Below are positions 27,835 to 38,747 of a stretch of DNA of 64,000 bases, in pieces. The notes beneath the pieces are model-generated. The model had not been told where the DNA came from and ran no database searches. It worked only from the letters and a program-made list of their open reading frames with translations. The position numbers and the translations under genes are program-made. Positions within the stretch are counted from its first letter, which is position 1. The number at the start of each line of letters is the position of its first letter. This stretch comes from Alcanivorax limicola (GTDB taxonomy: Bacteria; Pseudomonadota; Gammaproteobacteria; Pseudomonadales; Alcanivoracaceae), in assembly GCF_019931215.1 (NCBI RefSeq), contig NZ_JAIOUB010000001.1, positions 186,001 through 250,000 of the forward strand, read 5' to 3'.

Positions 27835-28956
27835 ATGGCAGGTAACAGCTTTGGTGAACTCTTCCGTGTCACCACCTTCGGCGAAAGCCATGGCCCGGCG
27901 TTGGGCGCCATTGTGGACGGCTGCCCGCCGGGGCTGACATTGTCGGAAGCTGATCTGCAGTGCGAGCTGGACCGGCGCAAGCCTGGCACCAGCCGTTACA
28001 CGACCCAGCGTCGTGAGCCGGATCAGGTGCGTATTCTCTCCGGTGTCTTCGAAGGCAAGACCACCGGCTGCCCGATCGGTTTGTTGATCGAGAACACCGA
28101 CCAGAAATCCAAGGACTACTCTGATATCGCCAACACCTTCCGGCCGGGTCATGCGGATTACACCTATCACCGCAAGTACGGTTTTCGTGACTACCGGGGT
28201 GGCGGGCGCTCGTCCGCGCGCGAGACCGCCATGCGCGTCGCCGCCGGGGCCATTGCCCGCAAGTGTCTGGCAGAGCAGTTTGGCATTCGTATCTATGGTG
28301 GCGTGGTTCAGATCGGCAGTGTTCGCGCCACCGCGTTTGACTGGCACACCGTCAACGAGAATCCGTTCTTCTTTCCGGATGCCGCTCAGGTGCCCGCACT
28401 GGAACAACTGATCAACGCCCTCCGCAAGGACGGCTCGTCCATCGGTGCGCGGGTCAACGTCTACGCCGAGGGTGTGCCGGCCGGGTGGGGCGAGCCGGTG
28501 TTCGACCGGCTTGATGCCGATCTGGCCCGGGCCATGATGAGCATCAACGCGGTCAAGGCGGTGGAGATCGGTGACGGTTTTGCCGTGGTGGAGCAGCGTG
28601 GTGAGCAGCACCGCGATGAGATGACGCCAGAGGGCTTTCTCAGCAACCACGCAGGCGGTGTGCTGGGGGGGATCACCTCTGGCCAGCGTATCAAAGTGTC
28701 CATGGCGCTGAAGCCGACCTCCAGCATCCTGATTCCAGGGCAGTCGGTCGATGTGCAGGGCCAGCCTGCCGAGGTGGTCACCAAGGGGCGCCACGATCCC
28801 TGTGTCGGCATACGGGCGACACCCATCGCCGAAGCCATGCTGGCGCTGGTGCTGATGGACCACTGCCTGCGTCATCGTGCCCAGTGTGGCGATGTGCAGC
28901 CCTCCGGCGTGCCGATTCCGGCAGGCCAGGATCACGACATACCGGGCCAGGGTTGA
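27835..28956 (+). CDS. aroC: Chorismate synthase
   Basis: Reduced-FMN-dependent enzyme that converts 5-enolpyruvylshikimate-3-phosphate to chorismate, the last shikimate-pathway step and the precursor for the tryptophan genes further along. The 373-residue product starts [20 protein letters not shown] and shows the family signatures [18 protein letters not shown], [22 protein letters not shown] and KGRHDPC. All expected regions are present. It lies between prmB and an MFS transporter, the latter beginning 11 bp after the aroC stop, probably on one transcript. Confidence 0.97.
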   Translation: MAGNSFGELFRVTTFGESHGPALGAIVDGCPPGLTLSEADLQCELDRRKPGTSRYTTQRREPDQVRILSGVFEGKTTGCPIGLLIENTDQKSKDYSDIANTFRPGHADYTYHRKYGFRDYRGGGRSSARETAMRVAAGAIARKCLAEQFGIRIYGGVVQIGSVRATAFDWHTVNENPFFFPDAAQVPALEQLINALRKDGSSIGARVNVYAEGVPAGWGEPVFDRLDADLARAMMSINAVKAVEIGDGFAVVEQRGEQHRDEMTPEGFLSNHAGGVLGGITSGQRIKVSMALKPTSSILIPGQSVDVQGQPAEVVTKGRHDPCVGIRATPIAEAMLALVLMDHCLRHRAQCGDVQPSGVPIPAGQDHDIPGQG

Positions 28957-28967
28957 GCGTACCGGGC

Positions 28968-30116
28968 ATGCGAGGTATGCCCTGGTACTGGCGGCTGTCC
29001 GCCTTTTACCTCTTCTATTTCGCGCTACTCGGCGTGCTGGTGCCGTACTGGAGTCTGTATCTCCGGGAAGATGGTTTCAGTGCCGCCGAGATTGGCCTGC
29101 TGATGGCGGTCCCGCAAATCACCAAGATGGGGGCGCCGAATCTGTGGGGCTGGCTGGCCGATACCACCGGCCAGCGCTTGCGCATCATCCGTACCGGTAA
29201 TCTGCTTGCCGCCGTAATATTTACCGGCGTTTTTTTCGCTGACGGCTTCTGGTGGATGTTGCTGGTGCTGGCTGGCTTCAGCTTTTTCTGGAACGCGGTG
29301 CTGGCCCAGTTTGAAGTGCTGACCCTGAGTGCCCTGGGGCATCGCAGTGATCGCTACAGCCAGATCCGTGTGTGGGGCTCTGTCGGTTTTGTGCTCGCGG
29401 TGCTCGTGTTGGGCCGGGTGCTGGACAGCGCCCCGGTATCGGTGGTGCCCTGGGTCTTGCTGGCGTTGCTCTGGGCCATCTGGCTGTGCACGCTGACACT
29501 GCCCGAGCAACAGCAGGTTCACCGGCGGCCAGCCCGAGGTGGTCTGCTGGCATTGCTGCGGCGTCGCGAAGTGCTGGTGTTCTTTGTCTGCGCTTTCCTG
29601 ATGCAGATGTCCCATGGGCCTTACTACACGTTCTACACCATCTATCTTGTGGACATGGGCATCAGTCGCGGTGTCGCCGGGCAGTTGTGGGCTTTCGGCG
29701 TTATCGCGGAAGTCGCCGTGTTTCTGCTCATGCACCGGCTTCTGGAAAGGCACTCGCTGGCGTTGATCATTCAGGCCAGCTTGTTGCTGGCCGCAGTGCG
29801 CTGGCTGATTATCGCGACCCAGGCCGACAGCATGAGCATGCTGGTGCTGGCTCAGGTGCTGCATGCCGCCAGCTTCGGCAGTTTCCATGCGGCGGCGATT
29901 GCCTGGCTGCACCGCACCTTTCGGGAGGGGCACGCGGGTCAGGGACAGGCGCTGTATTCCAGTCTCGGTTTCGGGGCCGGCTGGGCGGTGGGGGCGACGC
30001 TTTCGGGGTTGTTCTGGGACCAACTTGGCGGCACCAGTTTTCTGCTGGCAGCTGGCGTGGCGTTGTTTGCGGCGGTGCTGGCGGTGCTGTTTCTGCGCAC
30101 GCCTGCTGTGGACTGA
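28968..30116 (+). CDS. MFS transporter, HcaT-like (PPP family)
   Basis: A 382-residue protein with about twelve hydrophobic helices, starting MRGMPWYWRLSAFYLFYFAL. Its opening and the VPYWSLYLREDGFSAAEIG loop resemble the 3-phenylpropionate transporter (HcaT/YfcJ-like MFS_1 group). The substrate cannot be inferred. The start is not firm: the ATG at 28968 or the one at 28977 both lie after a poor ribosome binding site. It is 11 bp downstream of aroC. It converges on the phospholipase D gene with no space between. Confidence 0.87.
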   Translation: MRGMPWYWRLSAFYLFYFALLGVLVPYWSLYLREDGFSAAEIGLLMAVPQITKMGAPNLWGWLADTTGQRLRIIRTGNLLAAVIFTGVFFADGFWWMLLVLAGFSFFWNAVLAQFEVLTLSALGHRSDRYSQIRVWGSVGFVLAVLVLGRVLDSAPVSVVPWVLLALLWAIWLCTLTLPEQQQVHRRPARGGLLALLRRREVLVFFVCAFLMQMSHGPYYTFYTIYLVDMGISRGVAGQLWAFGVIAEVAVFLLMHRLLERHSLALIIQASLLLAAVRWLIIATQADSMSMLVLAQVLHAASFGSFHAAAIAWLHRTFREGHAGQGQALYSSLGFGAGWAVGATLSGLFWDQLGGTSFLLAAGVALFAAVLAVLFLRTPAVD

Positions 30117-31361
30117 TCAGTCCGCAGCAGGGTGGGCGGTTGCCGTGGCCCAGATGCCTCTGACCAGCTTCATGAAACGCAGCCCGATGGTGTGCCAGAA
30201 CAGGGTGCGTGTACGCGTCAGTAGCCCGCGTTCCTGCCACGCCTCACGTGTGACGAGCACGGATTCCCTGTCCAGCAACGCTTTCATCTCTGCCATACGC
30301 CCGGCAAATCCCTGATCGACCGTCTCCACGTTTGCCTCAAGATTCCAGCTACTGTTCCAGATGTCATAGTTGAAGGAACCCATGGTGCTCCAGTTATCTG
30401 CTCTGGCTGCCTTGAGATGCAGAAAGCGGGCCTGGTACTCATGAATCTGCACACCGGCGTCGAGTAGACGCTGGTAGTAGTGCTGGCCTGCGTAGCGAAT
30501 GGCCGGGTGATCAGTATGCTCACCACCGAGAGTCAGGTGCACGCTGACGCCGCGTCGTGCGGCAATGAGCAATGCCTTGTACAGGGAGCGCGGCGGGAGG
30601 AAATAGGGCGTGCACAGCCAGACTTCCGTGCGTGCACGCAGAATGCGGCGCACCAACGTCCTGATCAGGGGGTTGCGGCGGCCGCCGCGTGCCGCATTGA
30701 CGCGTGCCCAGGTGGTATTTCGCCGGTCCTGCCGCACGGGTTCAGGGCGCTGCGCCGTCAGGCGCCACCGCACGGCACCGCTTACCGGGCCCGCATCTGC
30801 CAGACGCCAGGCCTGGTCGAACAACATGCGAAAATCGGCCACCAGGGGCCCACGGCAGGCGAGCATGGCATCCATCCAGGCTTCATCGCCGTGCAGGCGG
30901 GGGTCATAGCGGTCATCAATGCCCATGCCGCCTACCCAGGCGCGCTCGTCATCAACAATGATCAGCTTGCGATGATCCCGCACCAGGGCGCTGATCAGGT
31001 GGCCCATGCGCACCGGGTTGAAGAACAGCAGTGTCACTCCGGCGTCGCGTAAACGTTGCCGATCTTGGCGACTCAGTGCGGCGCTGCCAATGTCATCAAG
31101 CAGCAGCTGCACCGATACGCCCCGTTGGACCGCTGCGCTGAAGACCGCAAACCACTCGTCGAACAGCACCCCGGAATTGCACATATACAGCTCAATGCAG
31201 ATGCTGCGCCGGGCGCTCTGCATGGCCGTGCGGATATGGGGCAGGTAACGCTGGCCGCCAGCCTGAATCGAGAGCGTACAGCGACTTCGCCAGGGCCAAC
31301 GCAAGCGCCCCGCAGTGTTGGTGGTCCGGGGGTAGGTGTCGGGTACAGAGGAGGCATTCAT
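30117..31361 (-). CDS. Phospholipase D / cardiolipin synthase-like protein
   Basis: A PLD-superfamily protein of about 414 residues with two HxKxxxxD catalytic motifs: HRKLIIVD in the first half and HLKAARAD in the second. Two such motifs form one active site, as in ClsA/ClsB cardiolipin synthases, which join two phosphatidylglycerol molecules. The usual N-terminal membrane helices of ClsA are absent, so it is closer to the soluble ClsB/YbhO type. The start is uncertain (ATG 31361, ATG 31406 or GTG 31409), none with a good ribosome binding site. Confidence 0.87.
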   Translation of the reverse strand: MNASSVPDTYPRTTNTAGRLRWPWRSRCTLSIQAGGQRYLPHIRTAMQSARRSICIELYMCNSGVLFDEWFAVFSAAVQRGVSVQLLLDDIGSAALSRQDRQRLRDAGVTLLFFNPVRMGHLISALVRDHRKLIIVDDERAWVGGMGIDDRYDPRLHGDEAWMDAMLACRGPLVADFRMLFDQAWRLADAGPVSGAVRWRLTAQRPEPVRQDRRNTTWARVNAARGGRRNPLIRTLVRRILRARTEVWLCTPYFLPPRSLYKALLIAARRGVSVHLTLGGEHTDHPAIRYAGQHYYQRLLDAGVQIHEYQARFLHLKAARADNWSTMGSFNYDIWNSSWNLEANVETVDQGFAGRMAEMKALLDRESVLVTREAWQERGLLTRTRTLFWHTIGLRFMKLVRGIWATATAHPAAD

Positions 31362-31638
31362 GCAAATGATAACTCGCGGTGCGGTGGACGTCCGGGCAGC
31401 GTTCATCACATCAGACTGAAACGAGTATGCCGGAAAAACGATGTAAAATGTGAAGCTGGTACTGTCGTTTGGTTATTTCGGGTGACGCAACCGGGGCGAT
31501 AAGCTGGCAATATGCCGAAGTGCGCAGTGAACAGGTATACACTCAACGAGAGGGTGTGTAACTGCTGCCAATTGAAGATCACCGGACAACGGTGGCAATC
31601 CAAGAACAATAGCCTTTTTTACAGGGCGGGAGAGCAGT

Positions 31639-33195
31639 ATGAGTCGTTATTCTTCGGGCATCCGGATGGTGCCTTGTGTGGCCGGGGTCGTGTTCACCAT
31701 AACGAGTACGAGTGTTTTCGCGGCGGGCTTTGAGCTGCCTCAGCGAGGCATCAAGGAAATGGGTATCGGGTACGCCGGCTCCGCCGCGCTGCTGGAGGAC
31801 GCTTCGGCAGTCGCCAACAACCCGGCCGGGCTGATGCGTCTTCAGGGACGCCAGGTCAGTGGCGGTGTGACATTGATTCGCTCCGGTTTTGATTACGACG
31901 TCACCGTGGAGCGGGAATTGATCGACGGCACCGGCGGGACAGTGCCCGGCCGCGAAAGCGGTAGCATCTCGGCGCTGTCGGTAGCGCCCCATGTGTATTA
32001 CAGCCAGCGCCTGTCGGAGAATTCTGCCGTGGGTTTCGGCATCTACGCGCCTTTCGGCTCTACCACCAGCTACGATGAGGACTGGGCCGGGCGCTATCAT
32101 GCGACGGACACCGATATTACCGCGATCAACTTCAATCCGGTATTTGCCTGGCAGGCTACCAATACGGTGTCGGTGGGTTTGGGCGTGGTCATCCAGCGTT
32201 TCGAGGGTGAATTCCGCAATGCCATCGACATCGGTTATCTGGTGGCCGATCAGGTGATCCAGGAGCTTGAACAGAACAATCTTGCCAGTCTTCGTGAAGA
32301 TCCACAGGATCTTGTCGACAGAATGGCCCATCAGTTTGATGTCGATAACATCATGACCGTGGACAGCTGGGGTTATGGTTTCAACTTCGGCCTGCTTTGG
32401 GAACCGACGGACCGCAGTCGCGTGGGCTTCAACTACGCCAGCGCAGTGCGGCAGGTTGCCGATGGGGATGCCAAGCGCCCGCAAACACTGGATCCGGATT
32501 TCCAGCAGGACCTGGAAAACGCGATCGCGGCGACCCAGATATGGGGCATTGGCTTCATTCCCAGCACCATCGGAGGTTTGCAACCTGCTTCTGCGACGGA
32601 AGGTGCGGAACGTGCCGTGGGGCCGTTGGGCGCCCAGGGTGGAAAAATCCAGTTGATCACCACCATGCCGGAGGTGGCGACCCTCAGCGGCTATCATCAG
32701 TTGTTCGATACGCTGGCGATTACCGGCGGTGTGACATGGACCAACTGGAGCCGGGTGGATGAGTTGCGTTTTACCTACGTAGATACCTCTGACCGTGGTG
32801 GTAGCGACATTACCGGGTCCGGTGATGATGTGCGCCGTCGTGATCTGGTTGTTCCTTTTGAGTGGGAAGATACTTTCCGGTACGGGGTGGGTGCGATATT
32901 TACCGGCATTGATAACTGGGCATTGCGCGCGGGCTTCAGCTATGACGAAAGCCCGGTGCCGAACCCGGAGCGGCGTACGGCACGCGGGCCGGATAGTGAT
33001 CGCATGATTTTCGCATTGGGTGCCGGTTGGCAATGGCGGGATAATCTGGGGATAGACGTGGGTTACAACTACACCCATTTCACCTCATCACGCATCAATA
33101 ACCGGGAAAATCCGGCGGGCAGCCAGCATCGCATGGAAGGTAACTACGATGGCGGGCTGCATAATATCGGTGTGCAGGCCAACTACGTGTTCTGA
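31639..33195 (+). CDS. FadL/OmpP1-type outer membrane transport protein
   Basis: A 518-residue outer membrane beta-barrel of the long-chain fatty acid and hydrocarbon transporter family. A signal peptide ends at about residue 29 (SVFAAGFELP), then come the family hallmark ASAVANNPAGL in the N-terminal plug, many amphipathic strands, and a C-terminal strand ending in phenylalanine (NIGVQANYVF), the usual barrel-assembly signal. In E. coli FadL imports fatty acids; relatives take up alkanes and aromatics. GGGAGAG lies just upstream of the ATG. The 277 bp gap before it (31362-31638) contains a TATACA that could be part of a promoter but no strong -35 element. Confidence 0.93.
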   Translation: MSRYSSGIRMVPCVAGVVFTITSTSVFAAGFELPQRGIKEMGIGYAGSAALLEDASAVANNPAGLMRLQGRQVSGGVTLIRSGFDYDVTVERELIDGTGGTVPGRESGSISALSVAPHVYYSQRLSENSAVGFGIYAPFGSTTSYDEDWAGRYHATDTDITAINFNPVFAWQATNTVSVGLGVVIQRFEGEFRNAIDIGYLVADQVIQELEQNNLASLREDPQDLVDRMAHQFDVDNIMTVDSWGYGFNFGLLWEPTDRSRVGFNYASAVRQVADGDAKRPQTLDPDFQQDLENAIAATQIWGIGFIPSTIGGLQPASATEGAERAVGPLGAQGGKIQLITTMPEVATLSGYHQLFDTLAITGGVTWTNWSRVDELRFTYVDTSDRGGSDITGSGDDVRRRDLVVPFEWEDTFRYGVGAIFTGIDNWALRAGFSYDESPVPNPERRTARGPDSDRMIFALGAGWQWRDNLGIDVGYNYTHFTSSRINNRENPAGSQHRMEGNYDGGLHNIGVQANYVF

Positions 33196-33237
33196 TGCGC
33201 TCTTCTGATAAATCTCCCTGCAGGACACTTGCAGAAA

Positions 33238-33263
33238 TCGGCCCGGGCGTCAGCCCGGGCCGA
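33238..33263. terminator. GC-rich hairpin shared by fadL-like and fghA genes
   Basis: A perfect 11-base stem (TCGGCCCGGGC, 33238-33248, with 33253-33263) and GTCA loop. The fghA stop codon lies in the loop, and the fadL-like stop is 42 bases upstream. There is little T-tract on either side, so it may be a bidirectional terminator or RNA stabiliser for convergent messages. Confidence 0.6.
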
Positions 33264-34104
33264 GTCCGAGATGAGCGGCGTGATAGCGCAGATGATCATC
33301 GATAAAACTCGTGATGAAGTAATAGCTGTGATCATAGTGTTCATGGCGGCGCAGGTTGAGCGGGTGATCATGCTGTTGACATACTGCTTCCAGCGCGTCT
33401 GGCATCAGCTGCTCGGTCAGAAAGTTGTCTGCCATACCCTGATCAATGAACAGCGGCTGTCTTGATTTCCCTTCTGCGATCAGCGCACACGCATCATAGG
33501 TATCCCAGCATTTTTCGTCGTCGCCGAGATACGCGCTGAATGCCTTGCGGCCCCAGGGACAATGCGTTGGGTGAGTGATCGGCGCGAAAGCGGACACCGA
33601 GGCATAGCGTCCGGGCTGCCGAAGCGCGCAGACCAGGGCGCCGTGCCCCCCCATGGAATGGCCGCTGATCGCTTCGGCATCACTCAGCGGAAACAGCGCT
33701 CGCACGAGAGCAGGCAGTTCCCCGGTCACGTAATCGTACATTTGGTAGTGCTGATCCCAGGGCGCCTGCGTCGCATTCACATAAAAGCCGGCGCCAGAAC
33801 CGAAATCATAGCTGTCATGCTCGCCGGGGAGGTCGGTGCCGCGCGGGCTGGTATCCGGGCAGACTATTGCCATGCCCAGCCGGGCTGCAAGCCGGAACGC
33901 CCCCGCTTTACCGGTGAAGTTTTCGTCAGTGCAGGTCAATCCCGATAACCACCAGAGTGCCGGGACAGGGCCTTGTTCTGCAGCGGGCGGCAGGAATATC
34001 GCAAAGGTCATGTCGCAGCGCAACACGCTGGAGTGGTGGCGTATGCGGTGCAGCCAGCCCCCATGGCATCGTACGCGGGCAACGGTTTCAGTGGACAGAC
34101 TCAT
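33250..34104 (-). CDS. fghA: S-formylglutathione hydrolase
   Basis: Esterase-D-type serine hydrolase that converts S-formylglutathione to formate and glutathione, the second step of glutathione-dependent formaldehyde detoxification. The 284-residue product has LSGLTCTDENF, the nucleophile elbow SGHSMGGHGAL, the aspartate in IDQGMADNFL and histidine in HYDHSYYFI, all characteristic of FrmB/FghA. It begins 8 bp after the stop of the dehydrogenase gene for the first step, so the pair forms an operon. Confidence 0.96.
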   Translation of the reverse strand: MSLSTETVARVRCHGGWLHRIRHHSSVLRCDMTFAIFLPPAAEQGPVPALWWLSGLTCTDENFTGKAGAFRLAARLGMAIVCPDTSPRGTDLPGEHDSYDFGSGAGFYVNATQAPWDQHYQMYDYVTGELPALVRALFPLSDAEAISGHSMGGHGALVCALRQPGRYASVSAFAPITHPTHCPWGRKAFSAYLGDDEKCWDTYDACALIAEGKSRQPLFIDQGMADNFLTEQLMPDALEAVCQQHDHPLNLRRHEHYDHSYYFITSFIDDHLRYHAAHLGLGPG

Positions 34105-34112
34105 AAATGCTC

Positions 34113-35366
<1,254 letters not shown>

Positions 35367-35509
35367 CTATTCAGATCACAAGTATGCGGTTTTTTCGGGA
35401 TGGTGAACAATGGTTCGCCTAAATACATTTTTCCGATTGTTGCACATCTGTCCGCGCCTGTGGCATCACAGAATCTGGTCCGGGGATGACCAGGTCAGGG
35501 GACATCATC

Positions 35510-36328
35510 ATGAGCAACAACATGAGCAACAACGCGCGATATCTTGAGCAGTTAATGGCCATGGCTGTGACGCAGCCGGTTTATCTCTGCACCTTCTACG
35601 CCACCTTGCTGGACGCGACGGTATATATCCTGGGCGGCAACCTGTTGCCGCAACCGGACCTGACGCCGTTGCGACAGGAAATACGCTGGCGGCGTGGGGG
35701 ACGACGGGACCTCATGCCTGGGACGGGAGTGCTCGTGCAGCACTGGTGCCTCGACGACGGCACGCGATTTCTACCGTGCTTTACCTCGTTGTCGGCACTG
35801 CGGGCTGCGATCGACAAGGACAGTGCGTATCTGGCGCTTCGTGCACGGGATCTGTTTGCCATGACCTCCGGCAATACCCTGATACTCAATCCCTGCCTTC
35901 CAGTGAGCAAGATCCTGTGGCCCAGCGATATCGAGATGTTGCTGGAGCAGGACGCCATGGATATCCGCAACTGTGTCCTGAGTATGCCGGAGCATTATCC
36001 GCAATCGCTGGCGGAGGCGCTTGCGCGCACCTTGAGCCGTCACCCGGAAGTCGGACGCGCCTGGTTGGCCCAGGTCGTGAACGAACCCGCGGCAAAGCAT
36101 CATCTGGTACTCGCGCTGGAGGTGGATGGGGATGCTGAGGATGTGCTGCGGGAAACCGGGCTGGCCGCCAGCCAGTATGTGACTGATTCTCAATTGCTGG
36201 ATTTGTGTCGTGTGCAGGTGGACCGGGCCGGGCTGGCGGAAGAGTTTTTTGCCGAGACGCCGCCTTTTTATGAACGTGTCTGGGGCCGCAAGCTGGCAAT
36301 GTCGCCGGATACCATCGGTCACGCCTGA
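35510..36328 (+). CDS. sseB: SseB family protein
   Basis: A 272-residue SseB-like protein: N-terminal SseB domain with RFLPCFTSLSALRAAI and LRARDLFAMTSGNTLILNPC, then a C-terminal SseB domain (DAEDVLRETGLAASQYV, FYERVWGRK). E. coli SseB is named for enhanced serine sensitivity; the molecular role is unclear. The ATG at 35510 is chosen because AGGGGA lies seven bases upstream; the N-terminus then begins with a short MSNN repeat, so an internal ATG at 35522 is also possible. The 3' end overlaps the convergent LysR gene by 10 bases. Confidence 0.88.
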   Translation: MSNNMSNNARYLEQLMAMAVTQPVYLCTFYATLLDATVYILGGNLLPQPDLTPLRQEIRWRRGGRRDLMPGTGVLVQHWCLDDGTRFLPCFTSLSALRAAIDKDSAYLALRARDLFAMTSGNTLILNPCLPVSKILWPSDIEMLLEQDAMDIRNCVLSMPEHYPQSLAEALARTLSRHPEVGRAWLAQVVNEPAAKHHLVLALEVDGDAEDVLRETGLAASQYVTDSQLLDLCRVQVDRAGLAEEFFAETPPFYERVWGRKLAMSPDTIGHA

Positions 36329-37212
36329 TGTGTCTGCATCTCTTGTCTCAATATCTCCAGAAAGTGCCGTCCCGCATTGGACAGGCTGCGTGCCGGGTGC
36401 ATGACATAGCCGAGTTGGCGGACCGGTAGCTGGGTTGTGACAGGCAAGGTGCGCACCTGGCCGTCAAGCATGGTTGCTGGCAAGACACTCCAGCCCAGGC
36501 CGATGGAGACCATCATATAGATGGTTTCCAGATAGTTGGTCGACATGGAGATGTTCAGGGTCAGCGCATGGTCGTCGAACAGCTTTTCGACAATGCGACG
36601 GGTAAATGTGACCGGTGACGGCAAGATGGCGCTGTAGCCGGTCAACATGGCCAGGGTAACTTGCCGCTCCTGCGCCAGCGGATGCTCCGGCGCGGCCATG
36701 AATACCAATGGATCCTGCCAGATCACCTCACTGGTCACCCGGGGATCCGGTGCCGGGGGCAGGGTAACGACGCCCAGCTCCAGATCGCCTTGCAGCACAC
36801 CCTCCCAGGCTTCTTCGGAGTCAATGAAGTGGATATCCAGTTGCACCTCCGGGTAGCGGCGGGAGAATTCCCGCAGTACAGGCGGCAGCCGGTGCAGCCC
36901 GATGTGATGGCTGGTGCCGATGCGTAGCGTGCCGCCGACATGTCCTGCCAGATTGCTGATGGCGCGGCTGGTATCTTCCATGTCCCGCAGGATATTGCGG
37001 GCCCGGGGCAACAATGCCTGCCCGGCCTCAGTGAGATGTACCTGCCTGCCGATGCGATCAAACAAGCGCGTGCCGAGTTGCTGCTCCAGCAGGGCAATGC
37101 GCTTGCTGATGGCGGGCTGCGTGACAAACAGGGCTTCGGCGGCAGCGGAAAAGCTGCCCTGGTCCGTGACCGCCAGAAAGGCTTGCAGGCTGTGGGTGTC
37201 CATTTTATTCAT
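36319..37212 (-). CDS. LysR-family transcriptional regulator, divergent from leuCDB
   Basis: A 297-residue LTTR with an N-terminal winged helix-turn-helix (LQAFLAVTDQGSFSAAAEAL, VTQPAISKRIALLEQQLG) and a C-terminal inducer-binding domain. It is divergent from leuC with 109 bp between starts, an arrangement seen in pseudomonads. It probably responds to a branched-chain pathway intermediate, but the ligand is unknown. Start: the ATG at 37212 (MNKMDTHS) or ATG at 37203; a GGA fits the second better. Inverted repeats that may be its binding sites lie at 37211-37256. Confidence 0.92.
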   Translation of the reverse strand: MNKMDTHSLQAFLAVTDQGSFSAAAEALFVTQPAISKRIALLEQQLGTRLFDRIGRQVHLTEAGQALLPRARNILRDMEDTSRAISNLAGHVGGTLRIGTSHHIGLHRLPPVLREFSRRYPEVQLDIHFIDSEEAWEGVLQGDLELGVVTLPPAPDPRVTSEVIWQDPLVFMAAPEHPLAQERQVTLAMLTGYSAILPSPVTFTRRIVEKLFDDHALTLNISMSTNYLETIYMMVSIGLGWSVLPATMLDGQVRTLPVTTQLPVRQLGYVMHPARSLSNAGRHFLEILRQEMQTHQA

Positions 37213-37256
37213 TCCATTTGGGAATCGCTAAGATAAATAATATGAATTGGATTTAT
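37211..37256. promoter_or_regulatory. Inverted repeats between lysR and leuC, candidate LysR sites
   Basis: ATTCC-N5-GGAAT (37211-37225), which contains the LysR-type T-N11-A core, overlaps the regulator start codon. ATAAAT-N12-ATTTAT (37233-37256) follows. Both lie in the only AT-rich stretch of the divergent gap, as expected for autoregulation and leuC control. Confidence 0.45.
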
Positions 37257-37321
37257 GGATGGCAAGGCCCTAAGCTGACTCCAGTAACGATATGCCCGTA
37301 TGGCGGGCCGGGGAGTCAGAG

Positions 37322-38743
37322 ATGGCAGGCAAGACACTTTACGACAAACTCTGGGATGCGCACCTTGTCACCGAGCGTGATGACGGGTCGGCGCTGATCT
37401 ATATCGATCGTCAGATCATCCATGAGGTGACATCGCCTCAGGCCTTCGAGGGCCTGCGGCTGGCCGGTCGTCAGCCCTGGCGTGTCGGCGCCAACTTCGC
37501 GACCCTTGACCACAACGTGCCCACCACGCCGTTCAGCAATGCATCGGAGATCGTCGACGATACATCGCGGATTCAGGTGCAGACGCTGGAAGACAATACC
37601 CGCAGCTTTGGTATCCGTGAGTTCGGTATCGGCGATGTGCGTCAGGGCATCGTGCATGTCATGGCGCCGGAGCAGGGGGCCGTGCTGCCCGGCATGACCG
37701 TGGTCTGCGGTGATTCGCACACCTCCACCAACGGCGCACTCGGCTGTCTCGCCCACGGGATCGGCACCAGCGAGGTGGAACACGTGCTGGCGACGCAGTG
37801 CCTCGTGGCGAAGAAAATGAAGAACATGCAGGTGCGCGTCGAGGGCGATCTGGGCCCCGGCGTGACCGCCAAGGATGTCGTGCTGCATATTATCGGCGTG
37901 ATCGGCACCGCCGGCGGCAATGGGCATGCCCTGGAGTTCGCGGGCAGTGCCATCGAATCCTTGTCCATGGAAGGGCGCATGACGATCTGCAACATGTCCA
38001 TTGAGGCGGGTGCGCGCGCCGGCATGGTCGCTGTGGACGACAAGACCATTGCCTATTGCGAAGGTCGGCCGTTTGCCCCCACGGGTGAGCAGTGGGACCA
38101 GGCCGTTGCCTACTGGCGCACCCTGCGTTCGGATGATGATGCGGTTTTCGATACGCTGGTCGAGATTGATGCTGCGGAGATTCAACCACAGGTGTCCTGG
38201 GGCACATCACCGGAAATGGTGTTGCCGGTGGGCGCCACCTTGCCGGACCCGGACAGTGAAACCGATGCCGTAAAACGCTCTGGCATGGTGCGGGCCTATG
38301 AGTACATGGGGCTGACACCGGGTATGAAGATCAGTGATATCCATGTGGACCGGGTGTTTATCGGGTCCTGTACCAATTCCCGTATCGAGGATCTGCGTGC
38401 GGCGGCCGAGGTGGCGCGCGGGCGGAAGAAGTCGGATTCCGTCAAACAGGTGCTGGTGGTGCCGGGCTCGGGTCTGGTCAAACGGCAGGCCGAGGAAGAG
38501 GGGCTCGACAAGATCTTTCTGGCCGCAGGCTTTGAATGGCGCGAACCCGGTTGTTCCATGTGTCTGGCCATGAACCCGGACCGGCTGTTGCCCGGGGAGC
38601 ATTGTGCCTCGACCTCGAATCGCAATTTTGAGGGCCGTCAGGGTAATGGCGGGCGCACGCATCTGGTCAGCCCGGCCATGGCTGCGGCGGCTGCCGTTGC
38701 CGGCCATTTTGTCGATATCCGCCGTTTTGCCGAGGAGGCCTGA
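37322..38743 (+). CDS. leuC: 3-isopropylmalate dehydratase large subunit
   Basis: Large subunit of isopropylmalate isomerase, which interconverts 2- and 3-isopropylmalate in leucine biosynthesis. The 473-residue product shows the aconitase-family 4Fe-4S cluster cysteines in [17 protein letters not shown] and [13 protein letters not shown], plus [14 protein letters not shown] and [11 protein letters not shown] near the end. The ATG at 37322 follows GGGGAG and encodes [14 protein letters not shown], a standard start. It is first in leuC-leuD-leuB; the leader region has no leucine-rich peptide, so I see no sign of attenuation. Confidence 0.97.
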   Translation: MAGKTLYDKLWDAHLVTERDDGSALIYIDRQIIHEVTSPQAFEGLRLAGRQPWRVGANFATLDHNVPTTPFSNASEIVDDTSRIQVQTLEDNTRSFGIREFGIGDVRQGIVHVMAPEQGAVLPGMTVVCGDSHTSTNGALGCLAHGIGTSEVEHVLATQCLVAKKMKNMQVRVEGDLGPGVTAKDVVLHIIGVIGTAGGNGHALEFAGSAIESLSMEGRMTICNMSIEAGARAGMVAVDDKTIAYCEGRPFAPTGEQWDQAVAYWRTLRSDDDAVFDTLVEIDAAEIQPQVSWGTSPEMVLPVGATLPDPDSETDAVKRSGMVRAYEYMGLTPGMKISDIHVDRVFIGSCTNSRIEDLRAAAEVARGRKKSDSVKQVLVVPGSGLVKRQAEEEGLDKIFLAAGFEWREPGCSMCLAMNPDRLLPGEHCASTSNRNFEGRQGNGGRTHLVSPAMAAAAAVAGHFVDIRRFAEEA

Positions 38744-38747
38744 GATA

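Noticed and set aside
27736-28935. Minus-strand frame of 399 codons
   Set aside because: Opposite aroC, which is certain; histidine- and arginine-rich shadow.
31579-33078. Long antisense frame of 499 codons
   Set aside because: It is opposite the fadL-like gene, which has a signal peptide and barrel strands. No recognisable motif or ribosome binding site.
37241-37321. Leader peptide for leucine attenuation upstream of leuC
   Set aside because: The ATG at 37242 opens a frame with no run of leucine codons and only a weak five-base hairpin (GCCCG/CGGGC).
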